A program made the position numbers and the translations under genes. From positions 1-37,220 of the forward strand of contig RDRZ01000022.1 of the NCBI GenBank assembly GCA_003709165.1: 37,220 nucleotides of DNA, written 5' to 3'. Below are positions 9,655 through 17,012 of the stretch, one piece after another (position 1 is the stretch's first letter; the number at the start of each line of letters is the position of its first letter). This stretch comes from Flavobacteriaceae bacterium PRS1. Its GTDB lineage: Bacteria > Bacteroidota > Bacteroidia > Flavobacteriales > Flavobacteriaceae. Under the pieces are notes generated by a model. That model was not told the DNA's origin. It worked only from the letters and a program-made list of their open reading frames with translations, and did no database searches.

Positions 9655-10605
9655 TTACTTTAAATACTCCAAAACATTAGATTCAATACGCTCTTGTATA
9701 TTGGACACATCCGCTTTTATAAAAATCTCTCCAGTAATGTTTTCGTAGAGTTCAATATAACGTTCACTTACAGTTTCAATATAGTCGTCACTCATAAAAG
9801 GAACGCTTTGTCCTTCCAAGCCCTGAAAATTATTTGCAATTAACCATTGGCGTACAAACTCTTTAGAGAGTTGTTTTTGGGTTTCGTTGTTGTCTTGTCT
9901 GTCCTGGTAACCTTTGGCATAAAAATAACGTGACGAATCTGGGGTGTGGATTTCATCGATCAAGACTATATTTCCATCTTTTGTTTTTCCAAATTCGTAT
10001 TTTGTATCTACTAAAATTAATCCTCTTGAAGCTGCAATTTCTGTTCCTCGTTGAAACAGTTTGCGTGTGTAATCTTCAAGAACCATATAATCTGCTTCCG
10101 AAACTATGCCCCGTTTTAAAATATCCTCACGTGAAATATCTTCGTCGTGGTTTCCCATTTCGGCTTTTGTAGCTGGTGTGATAATGGGTTCAGGAAATTT
10201 ATCGTTTTCCCTCATACCTTCTGGTATTTCCATACCACAGAGTATTCGTTTGCCTACTCTATATTCTCGAGCAGCATGACCAGACATATAACCACGAATT
10301 ACCATTTCAACTTTAAAAGGCTCGCATAAATACCCAACTGCAACATTTGGATCCGGAGTTGCGATGAGCCAATTAGGTACCAAATCTTCGGTAGCTTTCA
10401 TCATTTTTGTAGCTATCTCATTTAGAATTTGCCCTTTAAAAGGAATACCTTTTGGCATCACGACATCAAAGGCAGACAATCTATCAGTAGCAACCATTAC
10501 AAGAAGTTCATCATTTATATTATAAACTTCACGCACTTTACCCTTATAAAAACTTTTTTGATTTGGAAAATTGAAGTTTGTGTCTGTTATAGTTTTGTTT
10601 GCCAT
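9655..10605 (-). CDS. purC: Phosphoribosylaminoimidazole-succinocarboxamide synthase (SAICAR synthetase)
   Basis: A 316-residue cytoplasmic enzyme of purine biosynthesis that joins CAIR and aspartate using ATP. The N-terminal [14 protein letters not shown] motif and [20 protein letters not shown] are the ATP-binding signature of the family. The [13 protein letters not shown] and [15 protein letters not shown] segments are the conserved catalytic regions. Length matches the longer (about 300-residue) PurC type found in Bacteroidota. The start [11 protein letters not shown] is the first ATG in frame. It converges on the kinase remnant with a 5-bp gap. Confidence 0.96.
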   Translation of the reverse strand: MANKTITDTNFNFPNQKSFYKGKVREVYNINDELLVMVATDRLSAFDVVMPKGIPFKGQILNEIATKMMKATEDLVPNWLIATPDPNVAVGYLCEPFKVEMVIRGYMSGHAAREYRVGKRILCGMEIPEGMRENDKFPEPIITPATKAEMGNHDEDISREDILKRGIVSEADYMVLEDYTRKLFQRGTEIAASRGLILVDTKYEFGKTKDGNIVLIDEIHTPDSSRYFYAKGYQDRQDNNETQKQLSKEFVRQWLIANNFQGLEGQSVPFMSDDYIETVSERYIELYENITGEIFIKADVSNIQERIESNVLEYLK

Positions 10606-10613
10606 TGCCTCTC

Positions 10614-10626
10614 TGTCCTTCGGACA
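10614..10626. repeat. Small hairpin TGTCC-TTC-GGACA in purC leader
   Basis: A perfect 5-bp inverted repeat with a 3-base loop, 8 bp upstream of the purC start codon. On the purC mRNA it would fold just before the start and could affect ribosome access; it may also be a copy of a small genomic repeat. Function unproven. Confidence 0.35.
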
Positions 10627-10864
10627 TCTAACTCAGTGATATCTATTGTTATTTATCTGTTTCGTTGAATCTTCGATTTCTCCAAAAGAAAGAATTTAAT
10701 CGTTACAATAAATTTAATTTATTGACTGCTTACTTAATACTGAAAACTGAATAGAATGCTGATGTAACTCTCTCTTTTCTTATTGATTTTTAAAGGAATC
10801 GTTGAACCTAAAGGTTTCGCTGATTTTTTATGATAAATTTGATCACTGAATACTGCCTACTGAC

Positions 10865-11818
10865 TTACTCTCTGTTTTCAATTCCTTTATAAGCCGAAAT
10901 AATCTTTTTTACCAATTTATGACGCACTACATCTTTTTCGTCGAAAAATACAATGCCAACACCTTCAACATTTCTTAAAACCAATAGGGCTTCTTTTATT
11001 CCCGAAATGGTACGGCGTGGTAAATCGATTTGTCCCGGATCTCCATTAATCATGAACTTTGCATTTTTACCCATTCGGGTTAAAAACATTTTCATTTGAT
11101 TATGGGTTGTGTTTTGTCCTTCATCCAAAATCACAAACGCATTGTCAAGTGTTCGTCCACGCATAAATGCCAAAGGAGCAATTTGAATAATGCCTTTTTC
11201 GATATAATTGTCTAATTTTTCAGACGGAATCATATCACGTAAAGCGTCGTACAAAGGCTGCATATATGGATCCAGTTTCTCTTTTATATCTCCTGGTAAA
11301 AATCCGAGCTTCTCTCCAGCTTCAACTGCCGGACGTGTTAAAATAATGCGTCGTACTTCTTTATTTTTAAGAGCCTGAACTGCGAGAGCTACGGCAGTAT
11401 ATGTTTTTCCTGTACCTGCCGGACCAATGGCAAAAACCATATCATTTTTACCCATACTTTCAACTAACTTACGTTGATTTACAGTTAGAGCTTTTATCTG
11501 TTTTCCGCCAACACCATGCACTAATACTTTTCCGCTGTTAGTGGATGTTTTATAATCTTCACTGCTATTACTTGTTAATACACGATCAATAACATTTTCG
11601 TCGAGTTTATTGTATTTAGCAAAATGTTTCAACAGCATTGTAATACGATGGTCGAATTCTTTTAATAGCTCTTCGTCACCAAAAGCTTTGATCTTATTTC
11701 CTCGTGCAACAATTTTAAGTTTAGGAAAGTATTCTTTTAATAATTGAATGTTTGCATTTTGTGTTCCAAAAAATTCTTTTGGACTAATCTCTTCGAGTTC
11801 AATGATAAGTTCGTTCAA
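10865..11818 (-). CDS. PhoH-family ATPase
   Basis: A 317-residue cytoplasmic P-loop ATPase. Walker A is GPAGTGKT (about 132-139) and Walker B ILDEGQN (about 230-236). The N-terminal part carries a short KH-like segment (IVARGNKIKAFGDEE). The family (PhoH/YbeZ) is linked to RNA metabolism and ribosome-associated functions, often with YbeY, which is not adjacent here. Start: the first residue at 11818 is a non-ATG (TTG) codon giving M-N-E-L-I-I-E-L; no ATG is available near it, so TTG appears to be the true start. Confidence 0.92.
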   Translation of the reverse strand: MNELIIELEEISPKEFFGTQNANIQLLKEYFPKLKIVARGNKIKAFGDEELLKEFDHRITMLLKHFAKYNKLDENVIDRVLTSNSSEDYKTSTNSGKVLVHGVGGKQIKALTVNQRKLVESMGKNDMVFAIGPAGTGKTYTAVALAVQALKNKEVRRIILTRPAVEAGEKLGFLPGDIKEKLDPYMQPLYDALRDMIPSEKLDNYIEKGIIQIAPLAFMRGRTLDNAFVILDEGQNTTHNQMKMFLTRMGKNAKFMINGDPGQIDLPRRTISGIKEALLVLRNVEGVGIVFFDEKDVVRHKLVKKIISAYKGIENRE

Positions 11819-11960
11819 ATGTTGTTGTTTTTTATACTATAAATCTGAAAGGGTTTGTTAGATTTATACAGTTAATTTTTATTATTTCAAATAGGTCTTA
11901 ATAAACCTGCATTTAATTAATTTCTATCTAAATCTAAAAAATAAAACGAAAAAAATTATG

Positions 11961-11968
11961 TAGGTTTG
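11961..11968 (+). promoter_or_regulatory. Candidate -7 box for the SAM adenosyltransferase gene
   Basis: TAGGTTTG fits the Bacteroidota -7 consensus TAnnTTTG and lies about 63 bp upstream of ATG 12032. No clear -33 TTTG is seen. Confidence 0.4.
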
Positions 11969-11975
11969 TAAAACT

Positions 11976-11983
11976 CAAAAGTA
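11976..11983 (-). promoter_or_regulatory. Candidate -7 box for phoH
   Basis: Read on the minus strand this is TACTTTTG, a full match to TAnnTTTG, about 160 bp upstream of phoH. Together with the plus-strand box at 11961 it would make a divergent promoter pair. Confidence 0.35.
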
Positions 11984-12031
11984 CATAATTTTACATCAAA
12001 AATTACTAATAAAACAGCAACAATTTTGCTT

Positions 12032-12868
12032 ATGGCAATTATTACATTAACAACCGATTTTGGTGAAAAGGACCATTTTGCTGGTGCTGTAAAAGGAGCT
12101 ATTTACAATGAGCTTCATGATGTTAAAATTGTAGATATTTCGCATTCCGTTTCGCCTTTTAGTATTCCGGAAGCAGCATATATTATACAAAATGCATATA
12201 GTAGTTTTCCTAAAGGAACCATTCATATTATTGGTATAGACTCCGAAATCAACGAAGAAAACAAACATATTGCCATAAAATTAGACGAACATTATTTTCT
12301 CTGTGCCAATAATGGTATAATGAGTATGGTTTGCTCGGATATTGCACCTGAAAAAATTGTGGAAATAAATATTCATGATAAAATTGAAACCAGTTTTCCT
12401 GTTTTAGACGTTTTTGTAAAAGTAGCCTGCCACATTGCCAGAGGTGGAACGCTTGAAGTTATTGGAAAATTAATTGAAACCATTAAACCCATAAAAAACA
12501 TCATTCCTTTTGTTAATGACAAAAAAAATCAAATTATTGGCAATGTAATCTATATCGACAATTACGGGAATGTTGTTACAAATATTAACCGTACTTTTTT
12601 TGAAAGCATCCAAAAAGGAAGAAATTTTGAAATCTATGCAAGAAGCTATAAGTTTAAAAAAATACACCGAAAATATAGCGATATTGTAAATTTTAAAATC
12701 CCAATAGATAAACGCAACGACGAAGGTCGTGGTTTGGTAGTGTTTAACTCTTCCGACTATATGGAAATCGCTATTTACAAAAGTAATTGTGAGAATGTTG
12801 GTGGCGCTTCTACTTTAATGGGATTGAATATGCGAGATACTGTTACCATCCAATTTTTAAAAGATTAA
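12032..12868 (+). CDS. SAM hydroxide adenosyltransferase (DUF62 / SAM hydrolase)
   Basis: A 278-residue enzyme of the S-adenosyl-L-methionine hydroxide adenosyltransferase family, which includes the chlorinase/fluorinase fold. It cleaves SAM to adenosine and methionine. The N-terminal ITLTTDFGEKDHFAGAVKG holds the conserved substrate-binding aspartate, and VVDISHSV-like IVDISHSVSPF follows. The C-terminal beta-barrel domain contains GNVIYIDNYGNVVTNI. I chose ATG 12032 over an in-frame TTG at 12026 because MAIITLTTDFG is the family's normal N-terminus. It is followed 3 bp later by an ABM-domain gene, probably co-transcribed. Confidence 0.93.
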   Translation: MAIITLTTDFGEKDHFAGAVKGAIYNELHDVKIVDISHSVSPFSIPEAAYIIQNAYSSFPKGTIHIIGIDSEINEENKHIAIKLDEHYFLCANNGIMSMVCSDIAPEKIVEINIHDKIETSFPVLDVFVKVACHIARGGTLEVIGKLIETIKPIKNIIPFVNDKKNQIIGNVIYIDNYGNVVTNINRTFFESIQKGRNFEIYARSYKFKKIHRKYSDIVNFKIPIDKRNDEGRGLVVFNSSDYMEIAIYKSNCENVGGASTLMGLNMRDTVTIQFLKD

Positions 12869-12871
12869 TTT

Positions 12872-13168
12872 ATGATTGTTCGCATAGTTAAAATGAGTTT
12901 TGCTGAAGACCATATCGATACGTTTCTTGAAAATTTTCATTCGCAAAAAGAAAATATACGTCATTTTGAAGGTTGTCAGCTTTTAGAATTATATAGAGAT
13001 AAAAACCATTCAAATATTTTTTTTACGTATAGTTATTGGAAAACTGAAGACGATTTAGAACATTACAGACATTCCGATTTATTTAAAAACATTTGGGCAA
13101 AAACTAAACCTTTGTTTAATGCTAAACCCGAAGCATGGAGTGTTGATAAAGTAGTGAGTTTAAAATAA
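12872..13168 (+). CDS. Antibiotic biosynthesis monooxygenase (ABM) domain protein
   Basis: A 98-residue cytoplasmic protein with the ferredoxin-like ABM fold: MIVRIVKMSFAEDHIDTF in the first strand-helix, the central HFEGCQLLELYRD strand and the FFTYSYWKTEDDLEHYRHS segment. Family members include quinol monooxygenases, haem-degrading enzymes and many with unknown function. The substrate cannot be inferred here. Its start lies 3 bp after the preceding stop, so it shares a transcript with the SAM adenosyltransferase. Confidence 0.88.
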   Translation: MIVRIVKMSFAEDHIDTFLENFHSQKENIRHFEGCQLLELYRDKNHSNIFFTYSYWKTEDDLEHYRHSDLFKNIWAKTKPLFNAKPEAWSVDKVVSLK

Positions 13169-13226
13169 TCGTTCTGTTTTGAACCAAATTTTGTTGCAGA
13201 TGTTTCATATATTAACTTCAAAAAGA

Positions 13227-13234
13227 TATATTTG
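13227..13234 (+). promoter_or_regulatory. Candidate -7 box upstream of dnaN
   Basis: TATATTTG matches TAnnTTTG. The best -33 candidate is TTTC at 13203-13206, 20 bp away. If used, it gives a dnaN leader of about 225 bases that includes the duplicated leader segment. Confidence 0.4.
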
Positions 13235-13313
13235 TAATAATATTTTTTAAAACATAAATTCTTTAGATACAGATGAAATGAGCATGCTAAATATTTCTAT
13301 CTGAAAGAAAATA

Positions 13314-13468
13314 ATTAATAGCGAACAGTCCCGATAATTATAGGGATGACCGTTAAGCAATAAAAATAAACACATGAATCGAGCATGTTAAAAAGCTTAT
13401 CACCCAAGGGAATGATTAATAGCGAACAGCATGTGACCGTTAAAAAGCAATAAAAATATACACATGAA
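13314..13468 (+). repeat. Duplicated dnaN translation-start leader, with palindrome and decoy mini-ORF
   Basis: Copy A (13314-13378) and copy B (13415-13468) share ATTAATAGCGAACAG, then TGACCGTTAA and then GCAATAAAAATA, and both end in ACACATGAA. In copy B that ATG (13464) is the dnaN start. In copy A the equivalent ATG (13374) opens only M-N-R-A-C before a stop. Copy A also contains an extra near-palindrome TCCCGATAATTATAGGGA (13329-13346) where copy B has CATG. The origin looks like a local duplication with insertion of a small palindromic element. Confidence 0.75.
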
Positions 13469-14582
13469 ATTTATAGTATCAAGCACCAATTTACTCAAGC
13501 AATTACAAGTTTTGGGAGGCGTAATTAACAACTCGAATACCCTACCCATTTTAGATAATTTTTTATTCGAATTAGATAATTCTAGTCTAACAATATCTGC
13601 AAGTGATTTAGAAACTACCATGTCTTCAACAATAGATGTGGAAAGCGATAGTAAAGGCAATATTGCTATTCCTTCTAAATTATTATTAGATATTTTAAAA
13701 ACGTTTCCTGAACAGCCTTTAACTTTTAATGTTGAAGAAAATAATACTATTGAGATAAGTTCAAACCAAGGAAAATATGCGTTGGCATACGTGAACGGTG
13801 AAGAGTTTCCTAAATCTGTTGCACTCGAAAATCCAAGTTCTACCACGTTATCTGGCGATATTTTAGCAACAGCGATTAGCAAAACAATATTTGCAGCTGG
13901 AAATGATGATTTACGTCCTGTAATGAGTGGTGTATTTTTTCAGTTTTCTACCGAAAGTTTAACTTTTGTAGCAACAGATGCCCACAAGCTGGTTAAATAT
14001 ACACGTAAAGATGTTTCGGCAAGTGAAACTGCAGAATTTATAATGCCAAAAAAACCTCTAAACCTTTTAAAAGGAATTTTAGCAGGAATAGATGGTAATG
14101 TTACCATAGAATATAACGATACGAATGCAAAATTTACTTTTGATAATTCTGTGCTTATTTGTCGTTTAATAGATGGAAAATATCCTAATTACGAAGCCGT
14201 AATACCTAAAGAAAATCCAAATAAATTAGTTATCGACCGTTCACAATTTTTAAATTCGGTGCGTCGGGTTAGTATTTTTTCGAACAAAACAACACATCAA
14301 ATACGATTAAAAATTGCTGGTGCCGAATTAAATGTTTCTGCCGAAGATATTGATTACAGTAACAAAGCCGAAGAGCGATTAACCTGCGATTACCAAGGTG
14401 ATGATATGCAAATTGGTTTTAACTCTCGTTTTTTAAGTGAAATGTTAAGTAATTTGAATGCAAACGAAGTTCAATTAGAAATGAGTTTACCAAACCGAGC
14501 CGGAATTTTAACACCAATTGATGGATTGGAAGAAGGTGAACATATTACGATGCTGGTAATGCCTGTGATGTTGAATAGTTAA
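13464..14582 (+). CDS. dnaN: DNA polymerase III subunit beta (sliding clamp)
   Basis: A 372-residue protein of standard clamp length. It forms the ring dimer that tethers replicative polymerase to DNA. Three repeated clamp domains are recognisable: the N-terminal SSTNLLKQLQVLGGVINNSNTLPILDNF, the middle DDLRPVMSGVFFQF and ATDAHKLVKY, and the C-terminal end MLVMPVMLN, whose PVML matches the hydrophobic cleft C-terminus (usually MPMRL). ATG 13464 is the second of two duplicated start regions. dnaA is not next to it, as is common in Flavobacteriia. Confidence 0.97.
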   Translation: MKFIVSSTNLLKQLQVLGGVINNSNTLPILDNFLFELDNSSLTISASDLETTMSSTIDVESDSKGNIAIPSKLLLDILKTFPEQPLTFNVEENNTIEISSNQGKYALAYVNGEEFPKSVALENPSSTTLSGDILATAISKTIFAAGNDDLRPVMSGVFFQFSTESLTFVATDAHKLVKYTRKDVSASETAEFIMPKKPLNLLKGILAGIDGNVTIEYNDTNAKFTFDNSVLICRLIDGKYPNYEAVIPKENPNKLVIDRSQFLNSVRRVSIFSNKTTHQIRLKIAGAELNVSAEDIDYSNKAEERLTCDYQGDDMQIGFNSRFLSEMLSNLNANEVQLEMSLPNRAGILTPIDGLEEGEHITMLVMPVMLNS

Positions 14583-14680
14583 GCCTCTATGTCACCTTCA
14601 TGGCATCGTTACAAAAGAAAGAAGAAAGTGTGTAATAAAAAGTTTAGGTCTCATTTCAAACATTAAATGATAAAATTAAA

Positions 14681-14703
14681 TAACTAACTAACTAACTAAC
14701 TAA
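14681..14703. repeat. Tetranucleotide microsatellite (TAAC)5
   Basis: Five TAAC units followed by TAA. The TAG stop (14696-14698, read on minus) of the DUF4870 gene lies inside it. Unit gain or loss would change only the last few residues, because every minus-strand frame of the repeat meets TAG within 12 bases. Confidence 0.8.
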
Positions 14704-15034
14704 TAATATTTAGAGATAAAGGGTATTTTGGAATTTCGACATTACTTGCTTTTATAGCATTTATAATAGGGAAAATTATTGATATTGCTGCTAAAATAAT
14801 TAAGCCTATAAGTCCTAATCCTAACAATAGAATTAATGGAATACATATTACAGAATAGATTATTAAGCTTATTTGAAAGTTTAATATATTTTTTCCATGT
14901 TCATCCATTTCATAAACTTTTTCTTTGTTAGACAGCCAAATGATTAGTGGTATAATAAGACTTCCAAAACCTATAACTAATGTCACTAATTGACTTAAGT
15001 GCATAATTACAATAAGTCGTCTGTCTTGTCTCAT
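14696..15034 (-). CDS. DUF4870 (Tic20-like) small membrane protein
   Basis: A 112-residue protein starting MRQDRRLIVIMHLSQLVTLV. The open frame extends 25 residues upstream, but that extension is basic and Phe-rich and unlike the family, so I prefer ATG 15032-15034. There are three hydrophobic segments, with the DEHGKNILNFQISLIIY motif between the first and second. This motif is diagnostic of DUF4870. The function of this family is unknown. It lies downstream of the terminator that closes the sulfur operon, so it is probably separately transcribed. Confidence 0.88.
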   Translation of the reverse strand: MRQDRRLIVIMHLSQLVTLVIGFGSLIIPLIIWLSNKEKVYEMDEHGKNILNFQISLIIYSVICIPLILLLGLGLIGLIILAAISIIFPIINAIKASNVEIPKYPLSLNIIS

Positions 15035-15106
15035 GGTTAGATAATTTTGATTGATACTTATATGACGCTTATAAAAGCAAAACGTTATAAAAAAAATTAT
15101 ATTTTT

Positions 15107-15126
15107 CAAGGGGTTTAAACCCCTTG
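15107..15126 (-). terminator. Perfect 20-bp palindrome, probable terminator of the YeeE operon
   Basis: CAAGGGGTTTAAACCCCTTG is perfectly self-complementary. Read on the minus strand it lies just after the DUF6691 stop codon and is followed, about 10 bases on, by a run of eight T. This suits a Rho-independent terminator. Confidence 0.65.
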
Positions 15127-15130
15127 GGTA

Positions 15131-15544
15131 TTAGTGAGGTAGTTTGTTTCGTATCAATCCATAAACAAATGTTCCAAATAGAGCAGCTGCAATTACTACC
15201 AAAATTGGTATATATCCAGCTCCAATTAAAGTAAACATTGGTCCAGGACAAGCTCCGGCTAAAGCCCAACCCAACCCAAATAAAATACCACCAATAATAT
15301 AGCGTTTAACACCTTTTTCTTTAGGCTCAAAAACAATTTGAGCACCGAAAAAAGATTTTATTTTAAATCGTTTTATAGCTTGAATTACTATAATACCTAA
15401 TCCTACTGCCAAACCAATTATTCCGTACATGTGGAAGGCTTTAAATTGAAACATTTCGTAAATACGAAACCAAGAGGCAGCTTCCGATTTATACATTACT
15501 ATTCCGAAGAAAATTCCGATTAACAAATAAATAATACTTCTCAT
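15131..15544 (-). CDS. DUF6691 / YeeE-YedE half-transporter (C-terminal half)
   Basis: A 137-residue membrane protein with about four helices. The motif GWALAGACPGPMFTLIGAG (cysteine near residue 99) is the hallmark of the second half of YeeE/YedE thiosulfate/sulfur transporters, where conserved cysteines relay the sulfur substrate. It starts 3 bp after the stop of the partner half, so the pair acts as a split transporter. It belongs to the sulfur-oxidation cluster and presumably brings a reduced sulfur compound to the cytoplasmic rhodaneses; the exact substrate is inferred. Confidence 0.9.
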   Translation of the reverse strand: MRSIIYLLIGIFFGIVMYKSEAASWFRIYEMFQFKAFHMYGIIGLAVGLGIIVIQAIKRFKIKSFFGAQIVFEPKEKGVKRYIIGGILFGLGWALAGACPGPMFTLIGAGYIPILVVIAAALFGTFVYGLIRNKLPH

Positions 15545-15547
15545 AGC

Positions 15548-16105
15548 TTAAAAAATTAAAGGGAATAAAACGTGTATCGTAAAAAATCCACCTATAAAAA
15601 ATCCAATAACTGCAATTAATGAAGGCATTTGTAAATTGCTCAACCCAGAAATAGCATGTCCAGAAGTGCAACCACCTGCATAACGCGCTCCAAATCCGAC
15701 TAAAAAACCTCCAATTATTAAAACTGATAGGCTTTTAATATTAGACAATGCGCTTATATCAAACAATTCGGTTGGTAAATAGGCTTTTCCAGCACTTTCA
15801 AAACCAAGTGCTTGAAGATTTTGTATTACTTCGGGATGTATAGCCACAGCAACATTGTTAGTCAAATAGTGAGAGCCAATAAAGCCACCAATAATTGCTC
15901 CGAGAACAACGATAAGATTCCAACGTTGTGATTTCCAATCGAATTTAAAAAAATCTAAGGTTTTATCTGCTCCACAAATAGTACAAAGTGTACGCAAGTT
16001 AGACGACATGCCAAACTTTTTTTCTACCATAATAAGTAAAAACATTACAAAAGCAATAAGAAAGCCTGAAATATACCAAGGCCAAGGATTGAGAATTATT
16101 TCCAT
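15548..16105 (-). CDS. YeeE/YedE family sulfur transporter (N-terminal half)
   Basis: A 185-residue membrane protein with about five helices. The conserved motif RYAGGCTSGHAISGLSNL (Cys near residue 146) is the YeeE/YedE substrate-relay signature, and a CTIC pair lies near residues 41-44. With the adjacent DUF6691 protein it makes one two-part carrier. It is first in a short minus-strand operon with its own promoter and Crp/Fnr-type operator (16235-16279). A strong hairpin lies in the leader at 16151-16180. Confidence 0.9.
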   Translation of the reverse strand: MEIILNPWPWYISGFLIAFVMFLLIMVEKKFGMSSNLRTLCTICGADKTLDFFKFDWKSQRWNLIVVLGAIIGGFIGSHYLTNNVAVAIHPEVIQNLQALGFESAGKAYLPTELFDISALSNIKSLSVLIIGGFLVGFGARYAGGCTSGHAISGLSNLQMPSLIAVIGFFIGGFFTIHVLFPLIF

Positions 16106-16150
16106 ATTAGTTAAATTATTTGCAGTACTTGAACAACTAAAATTATATAA

Positions 16151-16180
16151 AAAAAGTGTCCAAAATTTTGAACACTTTTT
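16151..16180 (-). terminator. 30-bp near-perfect palindrome followed by T-run in the YeeE leader
   Basis: Arms AAAAAGTGTCCAAAA and TTTTGAACACTTTTT are complementary except for one position. On the minus strand the 3' arm runs into seven T and then ATATAA, as in an intrinsic terminator. It lies between the predicted YeeE promoter (16235-16242) and the YeeE start (16105), so it could either end transcripts from the rhodanese genes or act as an attenuator or operator for YeeE. Confidence 0.6.
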
Positions 16181-16234
16181 CAGCTATTAATCAACATTAA
16201 CATCATTTGTTAGATGCTAAACTTTATGAAAGGA

Positions 16235-16279
16235 CAAAAGTACGAATCGCTAAATAAACATACTGTAACAAATGTTACA
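16235..16279 (-). promoter_or_regulatory. Crp/Fnr-type operator plus -7 box for the YeeE operon
   Basis: The operator TGTAACAAATGTTACA (16264-16279) is a perfect 6+6 inverted repeat with a 4-base spacer, equivalent to TGTAA-N6-TTACA, the geometry of Crp/Fnr sites. The -7 box is TACTTTTG read on minus (16235-16242), and the operator centre is 36.5 bp from its distal end. The same arrangement occurs upstream of the cstB-like gene and, in weaker form, of soeBC. Confidence 0.72.
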
Positions 16280-16314
16280 CTTCTCCCAATCTTTTAAGCA
16301 TCTAAAAGCTTCAA

Positions 16315-16683
16315 TTATTTTTTACTCCAGGCCATGTAGCCACCTTCTAAATCTACAATTTCTTTAAAACCAAATTCCTCCATCACTTTTGAAGCTTTAC
16401 CACTTCTTCCGCCACTTCTACAATACAGATAAATTGGTTTTTCTTTATCCAATTCTTGTATCTTTATTTTAAAATCTTCTGATAAGAAATCAATAAGTCT
16501 AGCATTTTCAATATGACCATCATTATATTCTTTAGGTGTTCTAACATCTATTAATTGAACTTCATTGTTTGACAGTCCTTCCTTAAATTCAGCAACACTT
16601 ACAATTTGTACCATTGCTTTAGATTCAGATTTACATCCTAATAATGAACTTAAAGAAAACATGAGAATTAAAATTTTTTTCAT
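16315..16683 (-). CDS. Rhodanese-domain lipoprotein
   Basis: A 122-residue protein with a lipoprotein signal, MKKILILMFSLSSLLGC, giving lipidation at Cys17, so it should sit in the periplasm or outer membrane. One rhodanese domain follows, with LIDVRTPKEYNDGHIENA and the active-site loop YLYCRSGGRSG (Cys about 88). It can carry sulfane sulfur as a persulfide on that cysteine. It is 16 bp downstream of the cytoplasmic rhodanese gene and is co-transcribed with the cstB-like gene. Together they suggest sulfur handling on both sides of the inner membrane. Confidence 0.92.
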   Translation of the reverse strand: MKKILILMFSLSSLLGCKSESKAMVQIVSVAEFKEGLSNNEVQLIDVRTPKEYNDGHIENARLIDFLSEDFKIKIQELDKEKPIYLYCRSGGRSGKASKVMEEFGFKEIVDLEGGYMAWSKK

Positions 16684-16699
16684 TTGAATTTGTTATACG

Positions 16700-16999
16700 C
16701 TATTTATTCCATTCCAGAATTCCGCCTAATAGATTATAAGTAGATTTAATTCCAATACTTTCCAGAACCTGACAAGCTTGAACGCTTCGTGTACCACTTC
16801 TGCAGTAAACAAAATAATTTTTGTCTTTATCTAAATTATTAACACCATCCATAAAGGATTGTGGGTCGTTAATATTCATTAATATGGCATTTTCTATAAT
16901 ACCATCCCTCCATTCATCTGGTGTTCTGCAATCAATGATAACAGCGTTGTCATTATTTTCTAATAATGCTTTCCACTCTACTTGTGTAATATTTTTCAT
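16700..16999 (-). CDS. Single-domain rhodanese (cytoplasmic)
   Basis: A 99-residue protein with no signal peptide, made of one rhodanese domain. VIIDCRTPDEWRDGIIENA precedes the catalytic loop VYCRSGTRSVQ (Cys about 66). It lies 13 bp after the stop of the cstB-like gene. It probably transfers sulfane sulfur from the importer to the persulfide dioxygenase or to low-molecular-weight thiols. It has two further cysteines (CRTP and ACQV), of unknown role. Confidence 0.92.
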   Translation of the reverse strand: MKNITQVEWKALLENNDNAVIIDCRTPDEWRDGIIENAILMNINDPQSFMDGVNNLDKDKNYFVYCRSGTRSVQACQVLESIGIKSTYNLLGGILEWNK

Positions 17000-17012
17000 G
17001 TATTATTTTATG

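Noticed and set aside
13400..13882. 160-residue minus-strand open frame over the start of dnaN
   Set aside because: It is antisense to a well-supported dnaN, has low-complexity Ser/Leu-rich composition and no recognisable motif; a frame shadow.
15035..15109. 25-residue N-terminal extension of the DUF4870 protein
   Set aside because: Phe/Lys-rich, overlaps part of the terminator palindrome of the upstream operon, and the family begins at about MRQDRR.
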